A stretch of 23,259 nucleotides of DNA, taken from assembly GCA_937885175.1 (NCBI GenBank), contig CAKZZO010000024.1, positions 1 to 23,259 of the forward strand. The letters run 5' to 3'. Positions 7,011-15,199 of the stretch are shown here, one piece after another (position 1 is the first letter of the stretch; the number at the start of each line of letters is the position of its first letter). The notes beneath the pieces were generated by a model, which had not been told where the DNA came from, did no database searches, and saw only the letters and a list, made by a program, of their open reading frames with translations. The translations under genes were made by a program, and so were the position numbers. Source of the stretch: an uncultured Treponema sp. Its GTDB lineage: Bacteria; Spirochaetota; Spirochaetia; Treponematales; Treponemataceae.

Positions 7011-9147
7011 TTATTTCTCCCAAAATTTCCAACTGGACAGCATTGCCAGCTGCCATAACTTCTTGCATTGAAATCACAACCGTTCCCGGCATTTCACGGT
7101 CGATTGCATTGCGTACCAAGGCTCGGACTTCACCGGCACAGAAAATAATCGGCAGATAGTTTCTGTCACGGGCAGAAGCCAGTGCTGCGCTAACTGTGCT
7201 AATCCATTTTCGTCCGTCTACCGGGTCAAAAGCAACAAAAGGCTGTCCGCCGTCAGCGGGAATTACCTGATGCTGCAGGAGTTTTTCCGATGTAGACTGA
7301 GACAGTCTCAATACGCTCAACTTGCGGTCCTGGTCAACATACTGCAGACAGATTTGCAAGCCCAGAGCCTCGCGCACTTTTTCGATAAGGAACCATGTGT
7401 TATGCTGCAGAGAACCGAAGTTTGCCAGCGTCTCCAAAATTGCCACGATGTTGCGGATGGAAACCTGTTCACGAAGCAGTCCTTGCAGTACCTTTTCGAT
7501 TTCGCCATAGGTGTAGTGACCTGCGTTAAGAACTTCGTCCACCACAATGGGATTGGTCTTTTTGATTTCATCCAGAATCTTGGAAACCGCCTGCCGGTCA
7601 AGAATTTCAGCCGCATGCCTGCGAATGATTTCTGTAAGATGGGTGGCGATAATCGTGGGAGGATCCACAACCGCATAGCCAGCATTTTCTGCGGCCTGAC
7701 GCTGGTCTTCACTGACCCAAATAGCAGGAACGCCAAAGGTTGGGTCTACCGTCGGCTCACCTTTAATTTCTTCGGTAACCGATCCCGTGTTCATGCACAT
7801 GTAGTAACCAAGTTTTATTTTGCTTCTACCCGCCTCAATACCGCTGATTTTAAAACTGTATTCCGTGGGTTCCAGCATCATGTTGTCAATAATGCGGATT
7901 GTGGGCACCACCAGTCCCAAGTCAAGGGCTGCTTCGCGGCGGATACGGGTAACACGCTCCAAAAGTTCCGCTCCATTGTCCTGCTGTACCAAAGGAATAA
8001 GGGCATAGCCAAGTTCGAGAGAAAGCTTGTCCACGGGAACCACAGGGCTCACGTCTTCCGGGCGACCACCTGTCTGCTTTTGCGTTTTTGCCGCCTGCGC
8101 CTCCTCACTTTTTTTGAGGGCGATGACTTTTTCAGTACGCACACGCCGCCAGCCCATAAGCACAAACAAGCCGCCGATAGGCAGCAAGAGATACCAGGGA
8201 AAGTTGGGTATCAGGCTCATCAAAGCCAGCGTTATGCCGGTAATGATGTAGACATAGCCGCTCCGTGTAAACTCTTCCTTGAGCTGGGTACCCATGGTCT
8301 CTTCGGTGTTGGAGCCAGTAACCAAAAGTCCTGTTGCAAAGGACAAAAGCAGAGAGGGTAACTGCCCCAAAAGACCGTCACCGATTGTCAGTCGGGAATA
8401 AGTATTAAGAGCGGTGGCAAAATCCAGCGTCTGCCCCTGGGCATTTTTTATGACCATGCCGGTAATAATGCCCGCAAGCAAATCTATGACGGTGATAAAG
8501 ATACCTGCCTTTACGTTTCCGCTGACAAATTTAGACGAACCGTCCATAGCAGAGTAAAAGTCGCTTTCCTTTTGAATCGCCCGTTTTTTCTCCCGTGCCT
8601 GCTCATCAGTAATGGCACCGGATTGCAGTTCACTGTCCACAGCGAACATTTTTGTGTTCATGGAGTCCAGTGCAAAGCGGGCGGCAACTTCGGAAACACG
8701 ACCTGCACCTTTGGTAATTACCAGAGTCTGAATGATAATCAGAACCAGAAAAATTACCATGCCGATAACCAAGCCCCGCGTGGAGGGATTTGCCAGGCTG
8801 TCTCCCGTAACGATGGAGGAAAAAGCCTTGAGCATGTTGCCGGGAAAGTTTGCATAGCTGTAACTGGAGGCAGAGGTCAGAATGAGACGGGTGGAAGCCA
8901 CATTTAAACCAAGTCCATAGAGCGTAGCAAAGAGTATGACGCGGGGAAATGATGAGAAATCTGATGATTTTGGGGTGTACATGACGGTAAGGAGTATGAT
9001 GACAGCCATTGCAATGTTTGCAATCATCATTACGTCCAGGAGAATACCCGGTACAGGAATCAAAAGCATAAGCACAACGATGACCGCACCTGCCGCCACC
9101 GCATGATTCTGTACATCCTTAAATATTTCCAAAAATCGGCTTGCCAA
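7000..9147 (-). CDS. flhA: FlhA, flagellar type III export gate protein
   Basis: A 715-residue FlhA. The N-terminal ~330 residues carry about eight hydrophobic segments, with the family signatures LFATLYGLGLNVASTRLIL and GDGLLGQLPSLLLSFATGL. The C-terminal cytoplasmic part (about 360-715) is the ring that docks chaperone-substrate complexes. FlhA forms the nonameric export gate and takes part in proton-driven secretion. The start appears to be TTG at 9147, preceded by the G-rich GGGGGTGGGGA. The nearby ATG and GTG codons are in another frame. It begins 18 bases after flhB and ends 11 bases inside flhF. Length and composition are normal for the family. Confidence 0.95.
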   Translation of the reverse strand: MASRFLEIFKDVQNHAVAAGAVIVVLMLLIPVPGILLDVMMIANIAMAVIILLTVMYTPKSSDFSSFPRVILFATLYGLGLNVASTRLILTSASSYSYANFPGNMLKAFSSIVTGDSLANPSTRGLVIGMVIFLVLIIIQTLVITKGAGRVSEVAARFALDSMNTKMFAVDSELQSGAITDEQAREKKRAIQKESDFYSAMDGSSKFVSGNVKAGIFITVIDLLAGIITGMVIKNAQGQTLDFATALNTYSRLTIGDGLLGQLPSLLLSFATGLLVTGSNTEETMGTQLKEEFTRSGYVYIITGITLALMSLIPNFPWYLLLPIGGLFVLMGWRRVRTEKVIALKKSEEAQAAKTQKQTGGRPEDVSPVVPVDKLSLELGYALIPLVQQDNGAELLERVTRIRREAALDLGLVVPTIRIIDNMMLEPTEYSFKISGIEAGRSKIKLGYYMCMNTGSVTEEIKGEPTVDPTFGVPAIWVSEDQRQAAENAGYAVVDPPTIIATHLTEIIRRHAAEILDRQAVSKILDEIKKTNPIVVDEVLNAGHYTYGEIEKVLQGLLREQVSIRNIVAILETLANFGSLQHNTWFLIEKVREALGLQICLQYVDQDRKLSVLRLSQSTSEKLLQHQVIPADGGQPFVAFDPVDGRKWISTVSAALASARDRNYLPIIFCAGEVRALVRNAIDREMPGTVVISMQEVMAAGNAVQLEILGEINVE

Positions 9148-9165
9148 TCCCCACCCCCATCAGGC

Positions 9166-10263
9166 TCACTTCTTTTTGTTGAGATAATTTATTTGACGAT
9201 ATATAGTTGCAATTGCTTTTATATATTCTTCGGGTATTATATCACCAATTTCACAGTTTGCATAGAGGGCACGGGCCAAAGGACGGTTTTCCACAATCGG
9301 AACATCGTTTTCCCTTGCCAGCGTTCGGATACGAGCCGCAACCAAATCCGCACCTTTTGCCGTCACTTGAGGAGCGTCTGCCTTGACTGCATCGTATTGC
9401 AGGGCAACGGCAAAGTGGGTCGGGTTTGTTATGACTACGTCACTTTCTGCAACCGCCCGCGGCATATTTCTCTGCAAAAGCTGGCGCTGCATCTGCTGAA
9501 GATGGGATTTTACCTCCGGGTCTCCCTCCATCTCCTTGTATTCCTGCTTTACTTCCTGCTTAGTCATCTTCATGCTTTCTAAAAACTGCCGTCTCTGCAC
9601 CAGATAATCAGGAATGGAGATGACCAGAAAGACGATGGCACCCGTCATCAGAATTTGTGCCGCAATGCGGGCAATAAGGCCAACCGCACTCCGCACATTT
9701 CCCGCATTTAAAAGAAGCATAAGGCGGTCAATATTCATGCGGATAATCAGAAAGGCCGCAAAAGCCATAATCGCAATCTTTACGAGAGACTTGAGCACGT
9801 TAAAGGCTCCCTCAAAGGAAAAAACCGTCTTTTTAAGGTACTGTCCCAGGCGGGGGACAATCTTGTTGAAATCCGGCGTAATCGGCTTGACGGAAAAAAT
9901 AAAGCCCCTATTCTGCACAATGTTGGCCGCAATTGCCGCAATGCCACCGATAACAGAAAGAGGAATGACTATGCGCAAAATGTAACGGTAACATACAGCC
10001 ACATAGGTCGCCTGCAGCACATCTTTTTCGGCAATGCGCATAAAGAAAAAGCGCAACACTTCCTCACACCAGCGTAAGAATGTGGGTGCCGATACAATCA
10101 GCGTAATCACCACAAAAAGCATGACCAGAGAAGAAGCGATTTCCTGGCTTTTTGCCACACGTCCCTCTTCCCTTGCTTTTTGGATTTTATACTCGCTTGG
10201 TTCCTCGGTACGTCCTTCATCTTCTGCGGCGAACCACTGCAAGTCTATGTCTTCAAAAGTCAT
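9166..10263 (-). CDS. flhB: FlhB, export-gate substrate-specificity switch
   Basis: A 365-residue FlhB with the N-terminal signature GRTEEPSEYKIQKAREEG, four hydrophobic segments between about 40 and 225, and a cytoplasmic autocleavage domain. The cleavage motif NPTH is present at 280-283 within VVITNPTHFAVALQYD. Self-cleavage between Asn and Pro lets the export apparatus switch from rod/hook to filament substrates. The linker upstream (KQEVKQEYKEMEGDPEVK) is the usual one. The start overlaps the fliR stop as ATGA, so it is translationally coupled. Nothing is missing compared with typical FlhB proteins. Confidence 0.96.
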   Translation of the reverse strand: MTFEDIDLQWFAAEDEGRTEEPSEYKIQKAREEGRVAKSQEIASSLVMLFVVITLIVSAPTFLRWCEEVLRFFFMRIAEKDVLQATYVAVCYRYILRIVIPLSVIGGIAAIAANIVQNRGFIFSVKPITPDFNKIVPRLGQYLKKTVFSFEGAFNVLKSLVKIAIMAFAAFLIIRMNIDRLMLLLNAGNVRSAVGLIARIAAQILMTGAIVFLVISIPDYLVQRRQFLESMKMTKQEVKQEYKEMEGDPEVKSHLQQMQRQLLQRNMPRAVAESDVVITNPTHFAVALQYDAVKADAPQVTAKGADLVAARIRTLARENDVPIVENRPLARALYANCEIGDIIPEEYIKAIATIYRQINYLNKKK

Positions 10264-11066
10264 GCGCCGCCTCCCTGAGAAAGAAGAGCATACAGACGCT
10301 CAAGATTCCTGAAGGCTCCTGCAAAGGAATGGCTGAAAAACTCGCACAGATTAGGCATGAGGGCCATGATGATGAAGAATGACACTAGAATCATTGTGGG
10401 AAAACCTTCACTCATCATGTTCATCATGGGTGCGGCTTTTGAAAGAATTCCCATGGCAACGTTTATCAGAAGCAAGGTTCCCATAATGGGAAGCGCAATG
10501 ATAAAGGCGTCAAAAAAAAGATGAGAGAGTCCAGAGAACAAGAACAAAAGGATTTTTTCCCGTCCCGCAACAATCGAAAGCGCCGAAATTGAATCAAAAC
10601 TGGAAACAAGAGCCTGTCCAAAGAGCCGCTGAGCCCAATGATTCTGCAGGAAAATCAGCATGGCAATCAAGTTGAAGAACTGGCCCATAAGCGGATTTTC
10701 TACCTGACTGACGGCATCGTAGACTTCAGAGGCAGAAAATCCCATCTGAAAGGCAAAAAATTGACCCGCCGTGCTGAAGGCGGAAAAGATAATCGTAATG
10801 TAAAAGCCTGTGATGATGCCCAGAAGGACTTCTCCTGCAAGCAGCAATATGTAGAGCAGAGAATTTGCCCCGTCCCCGAGATAAGGCGCATACACTTCCG
10901 TATTGACATGAGGCATGACCAGATAGGCAAAATAGCCAGCAAATGCAACCTTTGAAAGGCGAGAGACATTGCGAAGAGAAAAAAGCGGAATCGTGAGCAC
11001 AAGGGCAAAGCAGCGACCCGCAACAAGCAGAAAAATCGGAGCGTTTGCAACAATCTGGTCAAGCAT
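10260..11066 (-). CDS. fliR: FliR, flagellar export gate protein
   Basis: A 268-residue polytopic membrane protein with about six hydrophobic segments and FliR signatures (LVAGRCFALVLTIPLFS near the N-terminus, GQFFAFQMGFSASEVYDAVS in the middle, NVAMGILSKAAPMMNMM near 200). FliR joins the FliP/FliQ/FliR core of the export gate at the centre of the basal body. It lies between fliQ (17-base gap) and flhB (four-base ATGA overlap). The only strong Shine-Dalgarno, AGGAGG, overlaps the fliQ stop and is 13 bases from the ATG, longer than usual. Re-initiation by ribosomes finishing fliQ is therefore likely. Confidence 0.95.
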   Translation of the reverse strand: MLDQIVANAPIFLLVAGRCFALVLTIPLFSLRNVSRLSKVAFAGYFAYLVMPHVNTEVYAPYLGDGANSLLYILLLAGEVLLGIITGFYITIIFSAFSTAGQFFAFQMGFSASEVYDAVSQVENPLMGQFFNLIAMLIFLQNHWAQRLFGQALVSSFDSISALSIVAGREKILLFLFSGLSHLFFDAFIIALPIMGTLLLINVAMGILSKAAPMMNMMSEGFPTMILVSFFIIMALMPNLCEFFSHSFAGAFRNLERLYALLSQGGGA

Positions 11067-11083
11067 GGAGTCTCAGGAACCTC

Positions 11084-11353
11084 CTAGCGGGCTAGTGACG
11101 GAATCATCGCAAAAAGATTCAGCGTATATCCGCGAAGCATGGCAAGCATCCAGCCGCCCAGTAAGGCAAGCAGCCCAAGGATGACCAGCATTTTTGGCAA
11201 AAAAGTCAGTGTCTGCTCCTGAATGGAAGTCGTTGCCTGAAAGATTGCAACTATCAGACCGACAATCAATGCGGCGCCCAGCACTGGAGCACACAGCATG
11301 AAAACCTGCATTACTGCGCCACGCATTAGAACTACAATTTGTCCGATACTCAT
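11084..11353 (-). CDS. fliQ: FliQ, flagellar export gate protein
   Basis: An 89-residue protein with two hydrophobic helices (about 15-38 and 52-75) separated by a short polar loop (QATTSIQEQTLTFLPK). That loop and the size are diagnostic for FliQ. FliQ packs around FliP and FliR in the core export channel. The ATG follows AGGAGTATTTC, an 8-base spacing. It starts 16 bases after fliP. Confidence 0.95.
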   Translation of the reverse strand: MSIGQIVVLMRGAVMQVFMLCAPVLGAALIVGLIVAIFQATTSIQEQTLTFLPKMLVILGLLALLGGWMLAMLRGYTLNLFAMIPSLAR

Positions 11354-11369
11354 GAAATACTCCTATTGC

Positions 11370-12227
11370 TTACAAGGTTATTGAATTAAACAGTTGCTGG
11401 GTCAAAAGATGCCAGCCGTCCACCAGCACAAACAAAATCAACTTAAAGGGCATGGAAATCTGAACCGGCGGCAACATCATCATACCCATGCTCATCAAAA
11501 CACTTGCCACCACCATATCTATAACGATAAAGGGAATGTACAGTATGATGCCTATCTTAAAGGCAACGGTAAGTTCATGCAGAATATATGCCGGAATCAG
11601 GGCATACATGGGAACATCATCAGGATTATTGGGACGGTCAAGCTTTGCCATAGACATAAACATGGCCAATCCCTGCCAGTCACCGGAAAGCTGCCTCAGC
11701 ATAAAAGTCTTGAGCGGAGTTTCCGCCTGCACATAGGCTTCCTGTATTGAAATTTGTCCGTCAGACAGGGGGCGATAGGCATCGGTATAAATGCGACTGA
11801 AGACCGGCCACATGATGAAAAGAGTCATAAAAAAAGCAATGCCGTTCAGAACCGCCGTCGGCGGCACCTGCTGCAAGGACAAGGCCCGCTTGATAAAGTC
11901 CAGAACGATTGAAAAGCGCAGGAATGTCGTCATCAGGATAAGAATGCTGGGGGCAAGGGTAAGCACCGTAAGCATAAGCAGAAGTTGCAGGGAAAAGGCA
12001 ATCTGACTTCCTGTCTGCGGCTGGGTCACGCTGATGTCCACATTGGGAATGGTAAGATTCCGAACATCACGGCTCATTTCAGTTCTTCCCTGTGCCGTAC
12101 CGCCAGGAAAGCCCTGATTCTGAGCAGATTGAGATGCCACTGGAAAGAGACACACAAGAGCAATCAGTGCAAGAAGGATAATCCGGGGAAATTGCTTTAG
12201 AAAAAATCGGGAAATCGCCTGGCTCAT
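11370..12227 (-). CDS. fliP: FliP, flagellar export gate protein with cleavable signal peptide
   Basis: A 285-residue FliP. The N-terminus has basic residues, then a hydrophobic stretch (RIILLALIALVCLFPVASQSA) consistent with the cleaved signal peptide typical of FliP. The mature part has the signatures LTLAPSILILMTTFLRFSIV and QQVPPTAVLNGIAFFMTLFI. It ends with the conserved block FIVIDMVVASVLMSMGMMML. FliP makes a pentameric ring that nucleates the export gate. The start overlaps the fliO stop by ATGA, consistent with FliO's known role in supporting FliP stability and assembly. Confidence 0.96.
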   Translation of the reverse strand: MSQAISRFFLKQFPRIILLALIALVCLFPVASQSAQNQGFPGGTAQGRTEMSRDVRNLTIPNVDISVTQPQTGSQIAFSLQLLLMLTVLTLAPSILILMTTFLRFSIVLDFIKRALSLQQVPPTAVLNGIAFFMTLFIMWPVFSRIYTDAYRPLSDGQISIQEAYVQAETPLKTFMLRQLSGDWQGLAMFMSMAKLDRPNNPDDVPMYALIPAYILHELTVAFKIGIILYIPFIVIDMVVASVLMSMGMMMLPPVQISMPFKLILFVLVDGWHLLTQQLFNSITL

Positions 12228-12913
12228 ACCTGCTCTCCATTCAGCCTTTCTCGCTGACGCTGCAATTCTTCCGTAGCAGACTCCGCGCTATTGGCAAAAA
12301 CATTGTCTGTCTGGGCTGCATTCTGGACTTCCGCCGCCCCACCTTCTGCCTGCGGACCATTTGGCATAAAAATATTCAGGATATCAGAAAAGGAGCGCGG
12401 CCTTGTCACGTTGGCATGCTGGTCAGCATAGAGATTCATGGAATCAACCAAGTCTTTATCGGTGATTTCTCCCAGCAGATTGATAGAACCATCAGTCACA
12501 CCTATCAGATAGGCATGATTAAAAAGCGTGACAATTTGCGCAGATTTTCCAGGGCCTAGCATAACCTGAGAGACCTTGCGCAAAAAAGGATCGTTATCAT
12601 CACCGCCAAGTTTCATGCCTTTTTTGAGCACTTTCATAATGCCGTAAATGGCGGCGACAACCAGTGCCAATACCAGCACCATGCGTACAAAAAGCCCCAG
12701 CATGGACGGTGTATCCTGCTGAACGGGCGTTGTCGTCTGATTCCAGTTTGAAAACAAATCCGCATTTTCCGATTCATTTTGATCAGACGATGGACTTGCC
12801 GTTTGAGGAAGATTTTCCGCAGGCGTTTCCCGAGATGCCTGTGCAAAAACAAACGGACTGCAAAAAGAAAGGAAAAGCAACAAGGCCGTTGCCTTTAATG
12901 AGATTTTTGTCAT
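12224..12913 (-). CDS. fliO: FliO (FliZ) flagellar biosynthesis protein
   Basis: A protein of about 229 residues with an N-terminal signal-like segment (SLKATALLLFLSFCSPFVFA), a short periplasmic polar region rich in Ser, Pro, Gln and Asn, and one strong transmembrane helix (LFVRMVLVLALVVAAIYGIM). A cytoplasmic domain follows with the FliO motif (KVSQVMLGPGKSAQIVTLFN, YLIGVTDGSINLLGEI). FliO helps assemble the FliP ring. I chose ATG at 12913 because GGGTGGG lies five bases ahead of it; the in-frame GTG at 12919 would have no properly spaced ribosome site. It follows fliY after two tandem small hairpins and overlaps fliP. Confidence 0.88.
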   Translation of the reverse strand: MTKISLKATALLLFLSFCSPFVFAQASRETPAENLPQTASPSSDQNESENADLFSNWNQTTTPVQQDTPSMLGLFVRMVLVLALVVAAIYGIMKVLKKGMKLGGDDNDPFLRKVSQVMLGPGKSAQIVTLFNHAYLIGVTDGSINLLGEITDKDLVDSMNLYADQHANVTRPRSFSDILNIFMPNGPQAEGGAAEVQNAAQTDNVFANSAESATEELQRQRERLNGEQV

Positions 12914-12926
12914 GTTCACCCACCCA

Positions 12927-12964
12927 CGGCAACAAATGCCGCTCCCAACCGGTTAAGTACCGGT
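12927..12964. repeat. Two tandem short hairpins between fliY and fliO
   Basis: ACCGGT (12948-12953) and ACCGGT (12959-12964) form a 6-bp stem with a five-base loop. CGGCA (12927-12931) and TGCCG (12937-12941) form a second 5-bp stem with a five-base loop. In the transcript the first begins two bases after the fliY stop and the second ends a few bases before the fliO ribosome site. They may insulate or tune fliO translation, or mark an mRNA processing site. Confidence 0.5.
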
Positions 12965-12966
12965 GA

Positions 12967-14142
12967 CTAATGCAAATCGGAGACACGCTCCATCGGAGAA
13001 AGGATTTCCGTTACACGAACACCAAAGTTTTCATCAATAACGACAACCTCACCCTTTGCAATTGCTTTATGGTTTACGAGAATGTCTACAGGTTCACCAG
13101 CAAGTTTATCCAGTTCGATAATCGTACCTTCGCCCATTCCCAAAATTTCCTTGATTTGCTTTTTTGTGCGGCCCAGTTCTACGGTCATTTCCATGTTTAC
13201 GTCCATGATAAGACCGATGTTGCCCTGTTCCTGTGCCGTAGGGCCGCCTGCCAAATTGGGGAACTGAAGGTTCTGCACATTGGGCGTATTCATACCCATC
13301 ATGCCGCCCATCATGGGCTGCTGCATACCCATACCCATGCCGCCACCCATGGGCATTCCACCGCCCATCATAGGCTGCTGCATGCCCATTCCCATGCCGC
13401 CACCCATGCCCATGCCACCGCCCATAGGCTGCTGAGGAGCCGCTCCCCCCATAAGACTTCCCAAATCGGCGGCAGAAAGCGTACCAGATGCATCTCCGCC
13501 AGAAGAGCCTCCGCCCAATGAAGTAACCATGCCGTGGGCAACTTCATCAGAGACAGCCTCCCACAGGGTATAATTCTGACCGTCCAGCGTTACCGGATAG
13601 GTAAAGAGGCAGAAAGTTCCCTGAGGAATACGGGCCATGGCTTTTGGCACGTGAGTGGCTTCGGCAGGATTACTTGCCAGTCCCGGCAGTTTTCCGTCGG
13701 CACTCAAATCTGTTATCTCTGAACCGGTATGCTGTGAGACAACCTCCGAAATAACGGAAAGAGCCATATCATCCAGTTCTGCATTCTCTTCCTTGTTGAT
13801 AAGGCCAGTCAATTTCTGACCAAATTCAGGTGCCATAAGGAACATATGGTCGCCTTTAAGCGCGGTGTTAAAGTCAGCAGTAATTGCAACAACCATTTCC
13901 GGCAGTTTTGCCAGCAGTTGATCACGGTCAGTTGCCTCGGCAGTCGGCCTTCCTGCCTCAAAATTTGCACCTGTCATGGTGTTGAGGTTGTTCACCAGTT
14001 TGTCTTTTAATCCGTCGGCAAATTTTTCCAGCACTGCCGTATCAAATTTTACGGAACTTGCCGGTGTGGAAGCGATGCCTCCCATGTCTACGCCAGCAAG
14101 CAGTGCGTCAATTTCGCTCTGAGATATTGTACCATCACTCAT
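12967..14142 (-). CDS. fliY: FliY (FliN-type) switch protein with degenerate CheC-like domain
   Basis: A 391-residue switch-complex protein. Residues 6-18 (ISQSEIDALLAGV) resemble the FliM CheY-binding peptide. Residues about 34-200 form a CheC/FliY-like domain. Residues 231-285 are a Met/Gly-rich linker. Residues about 300-391 are the FliN/SpoA domain (MEMTVELGRTKKQIKEILGM, LDKLAGEPVDILVN), which forms the C-ring base. The CheC-type phosphatase half-sites read DxxxNxxNxxxG (47-58) and SxxxExxSxxxG (129-140), each missing one consensus catalytic residue. I chose ATG at 14142 because AAGGAG sits about 8 bases upstream; a longer TTG frame from 14175 lacks a site. The first 8 bases overlap the end of fliM. 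Confidence 0.93.
   Translation of the reverse strand: MSDGTISQSEIDALLAGVDMGGIASTPASSVKFDTAVLEKFADGLKDKLVNNLNTMTGANFEAGRPTAEATDRDQLLAKLPEMVVAITADFNTALKGDHMFLMAPEFGQKLTGLINKEENAELDDMALSVISEVVSQHTGSEITDLSADGKLPGLASNPAEATHVPKAMARIPQGTFCLFTYPVTLDGQNYTLWEAVSDEVAHGMVTSLGGGSSGGDASGTLSAADLGSLMGGAAPQQPMGGGMGMGGGMGMGMQQPMMGGGMPMGGGMGMGMQQPMMGGMMGMNTPNVQNLQFPNLAGGPTAQEQGNIGLIMDVNMEMTVELGRTKKQIKEILGMGEGTIIELDKLAGEPVDILVNHKAIAKGEVVVIDENFGVRVTEILSPMERVSDLH
13288..13452 (-). repeat. Imperfect tandem repeat coding the Met/Gly-rich FliY linker
   Basis: This stretch encodes 55 residues, 19 of them Met and most others Gly. Units begin QQPM and run 18 (QQPMGGGMGMGGGMGMGM) and 19 residues, with a shorter third copy. 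At the DNA level this is about 54 and 57 bases of near-identical CAT/GCC-rich sequence. Every unit is a multiple of three, so slippage would change linker length without a frameshift. Confidence 0.85.
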
Positions 14143-15169
14143 AAGATTCGTCTCCTTCAACGGATAATTCTTCAAACTCGTTAGTTTCAGCTTCTTCTAT
14201 TTTGCCGATGACCTGCACCGCCATTTTTTTACCGACAACACCAGGCTGGCAGTAGAATTTCTTTTCATTTCCCACGCTCAATGTAAGCGGGTCTCCCACA
14301 CGGGTGTTGGAAAGCTGCACCACATCACCCACACGCAAGCCCAATACGTCGCGAATAGGGAGGTTTATCGTACCGATTTCCGCTACAACATCCATATCCA
14401 CGTCAGCAAGTTTTTCCTTGAGAACGCCAAGATACTGAGTGGTAGAACTTCTTCGCACTGAACTGAACCAGAACTGTGATGACAGCTTTGAAATAATCGG
14501 CTCAATAGTCAGATAGGGAATACAGAAGTTCATCATGCCCTCTTCTTCACCAACCTTTGTTTCCAGCGTAACAAGAACAACCATTTCCGTAGGCGGAACA
14601 ATCTGAGCAAACTGAGGGTTTGTCTCAATCTGTCCCAGACGTGGACGCAAGTCGATTACCTGAGTCCATGCCTCGCGCATATTTGCAAGAATACGGACGA
14701 TAATGCCTTCCATAACGGAGGCTTCAATATCAGTCAAATCACGGCTGACTTTTGCTCCCTGACCAGTACCGCCAAACAGACGGTCGATGATACTGAAAGT
14801 AATTGCCGGGTCAATTTCCAAAACCGCATTCCCCTTGAGCGGATCCATATTGATGACCGCCAATGTGGTTGGGGTTGGAATTGAACGGATGAATTCCTCA
14901 TAGGTCAACTGGTCAACGGAAGCAACGTGGACATGAACAAGAGAACGAAGCTGCGCAGAAAGCGATGTCGTGGTAAGACGCGCAAAGGTTTCGTGCATGA
15001 TTGAAACCGTACGGATCTGTTCCTTTGAAAATTTATCCGGACGCTTAAAATCATAAATTTTAATTTTGCGCGTATCACTGACCGGCTTAAAGTCATCAGT
15101 ATCGGACTCACCCGAACTGATTGCCTGGAGCAACTGGTCAATTTCATCTTGTGACAGAACTTCGTTCAT
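14135..15169 (-). CDS. fliM: FliM, flagellar motor switch protein
   Basis: A 344-residue FliM. The N-terminal peptide LSQDEIDQLLQAI (5-17) is the phospho-CheY binding site. The middle domain (about 45-225, including VHVASVDQLTYEEFIRSIP and IDRLFGGTG) contacts FliG. The C-terminal SpoA domain (about 245-330, VDMDVVAEIGTINLPIRDVL, VVQLSNTRVGDPLTLSV) pairs with FliY. FliM couples chemotaxis signals to the rotor. The start at 15169 has the G-rich GAGGGTGGA about 9 bases upstream and lies 30 bases after fliL. The gene end overlaps the fliY start, so switch proteins are likely made in coupled amounts. Length and motifs are normal. Confidence 0.96.
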   Translation of the reverse strand: MNEVLSQDEIDQLLQAISSGESDTDDFKPVSDTRKIKIYDFKRPDKFSKEQIRTVSIMHETFARLTTTSLSAQLRSLVHVHVASVDQLTYEEFIRSIPTPTTLAVINMDPLKGNAVLEIDPAITFSIIDRLFGGTGQGAKVSRDLTDIEASVMEGIIVRILANMREAWTQVIDLRPRLGQIETNPQFAQIVPPTEMVVLVTLETKVGEEEGMMNFCIPYLTIEPIISKLSSQFWFSSVRRSSTTQYLGVLKEKLADVDMDVVAEIGTINLPIRDVLGLRVGDVVQLSNTRVGDPLTLSVGNEKKFYCQPGVVGKKMAVQVIGKIEEAETNEFEELSVEGDESYE

Positions 15170-15199
15170 GCCTTACATCCACCCTCGTCTTTTTACCGA

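Noticed and set aside
7270..8361. Long plus-strand ORF (363 codons) opposite flhA
   Set aside because: It lies wholly antisense to the well-conserved flhA and has a Cys/His/Gln-rich composition with no recognisable domain and no ribosome site.
13288..13452. CRISPR or regulatory repeat array
   Set aside because: The periodicity is explained by in-frame coding of a Met/Gly linker. There are no unique spacers.
14143..14175. Longer FliY start from TTG at 14175
   Set aside because: The extension encodes the AAGGAG ribosome site itself. ATG at 14142 is properly spaced and gives the FliM-like N-terminal peptide near residue 6.
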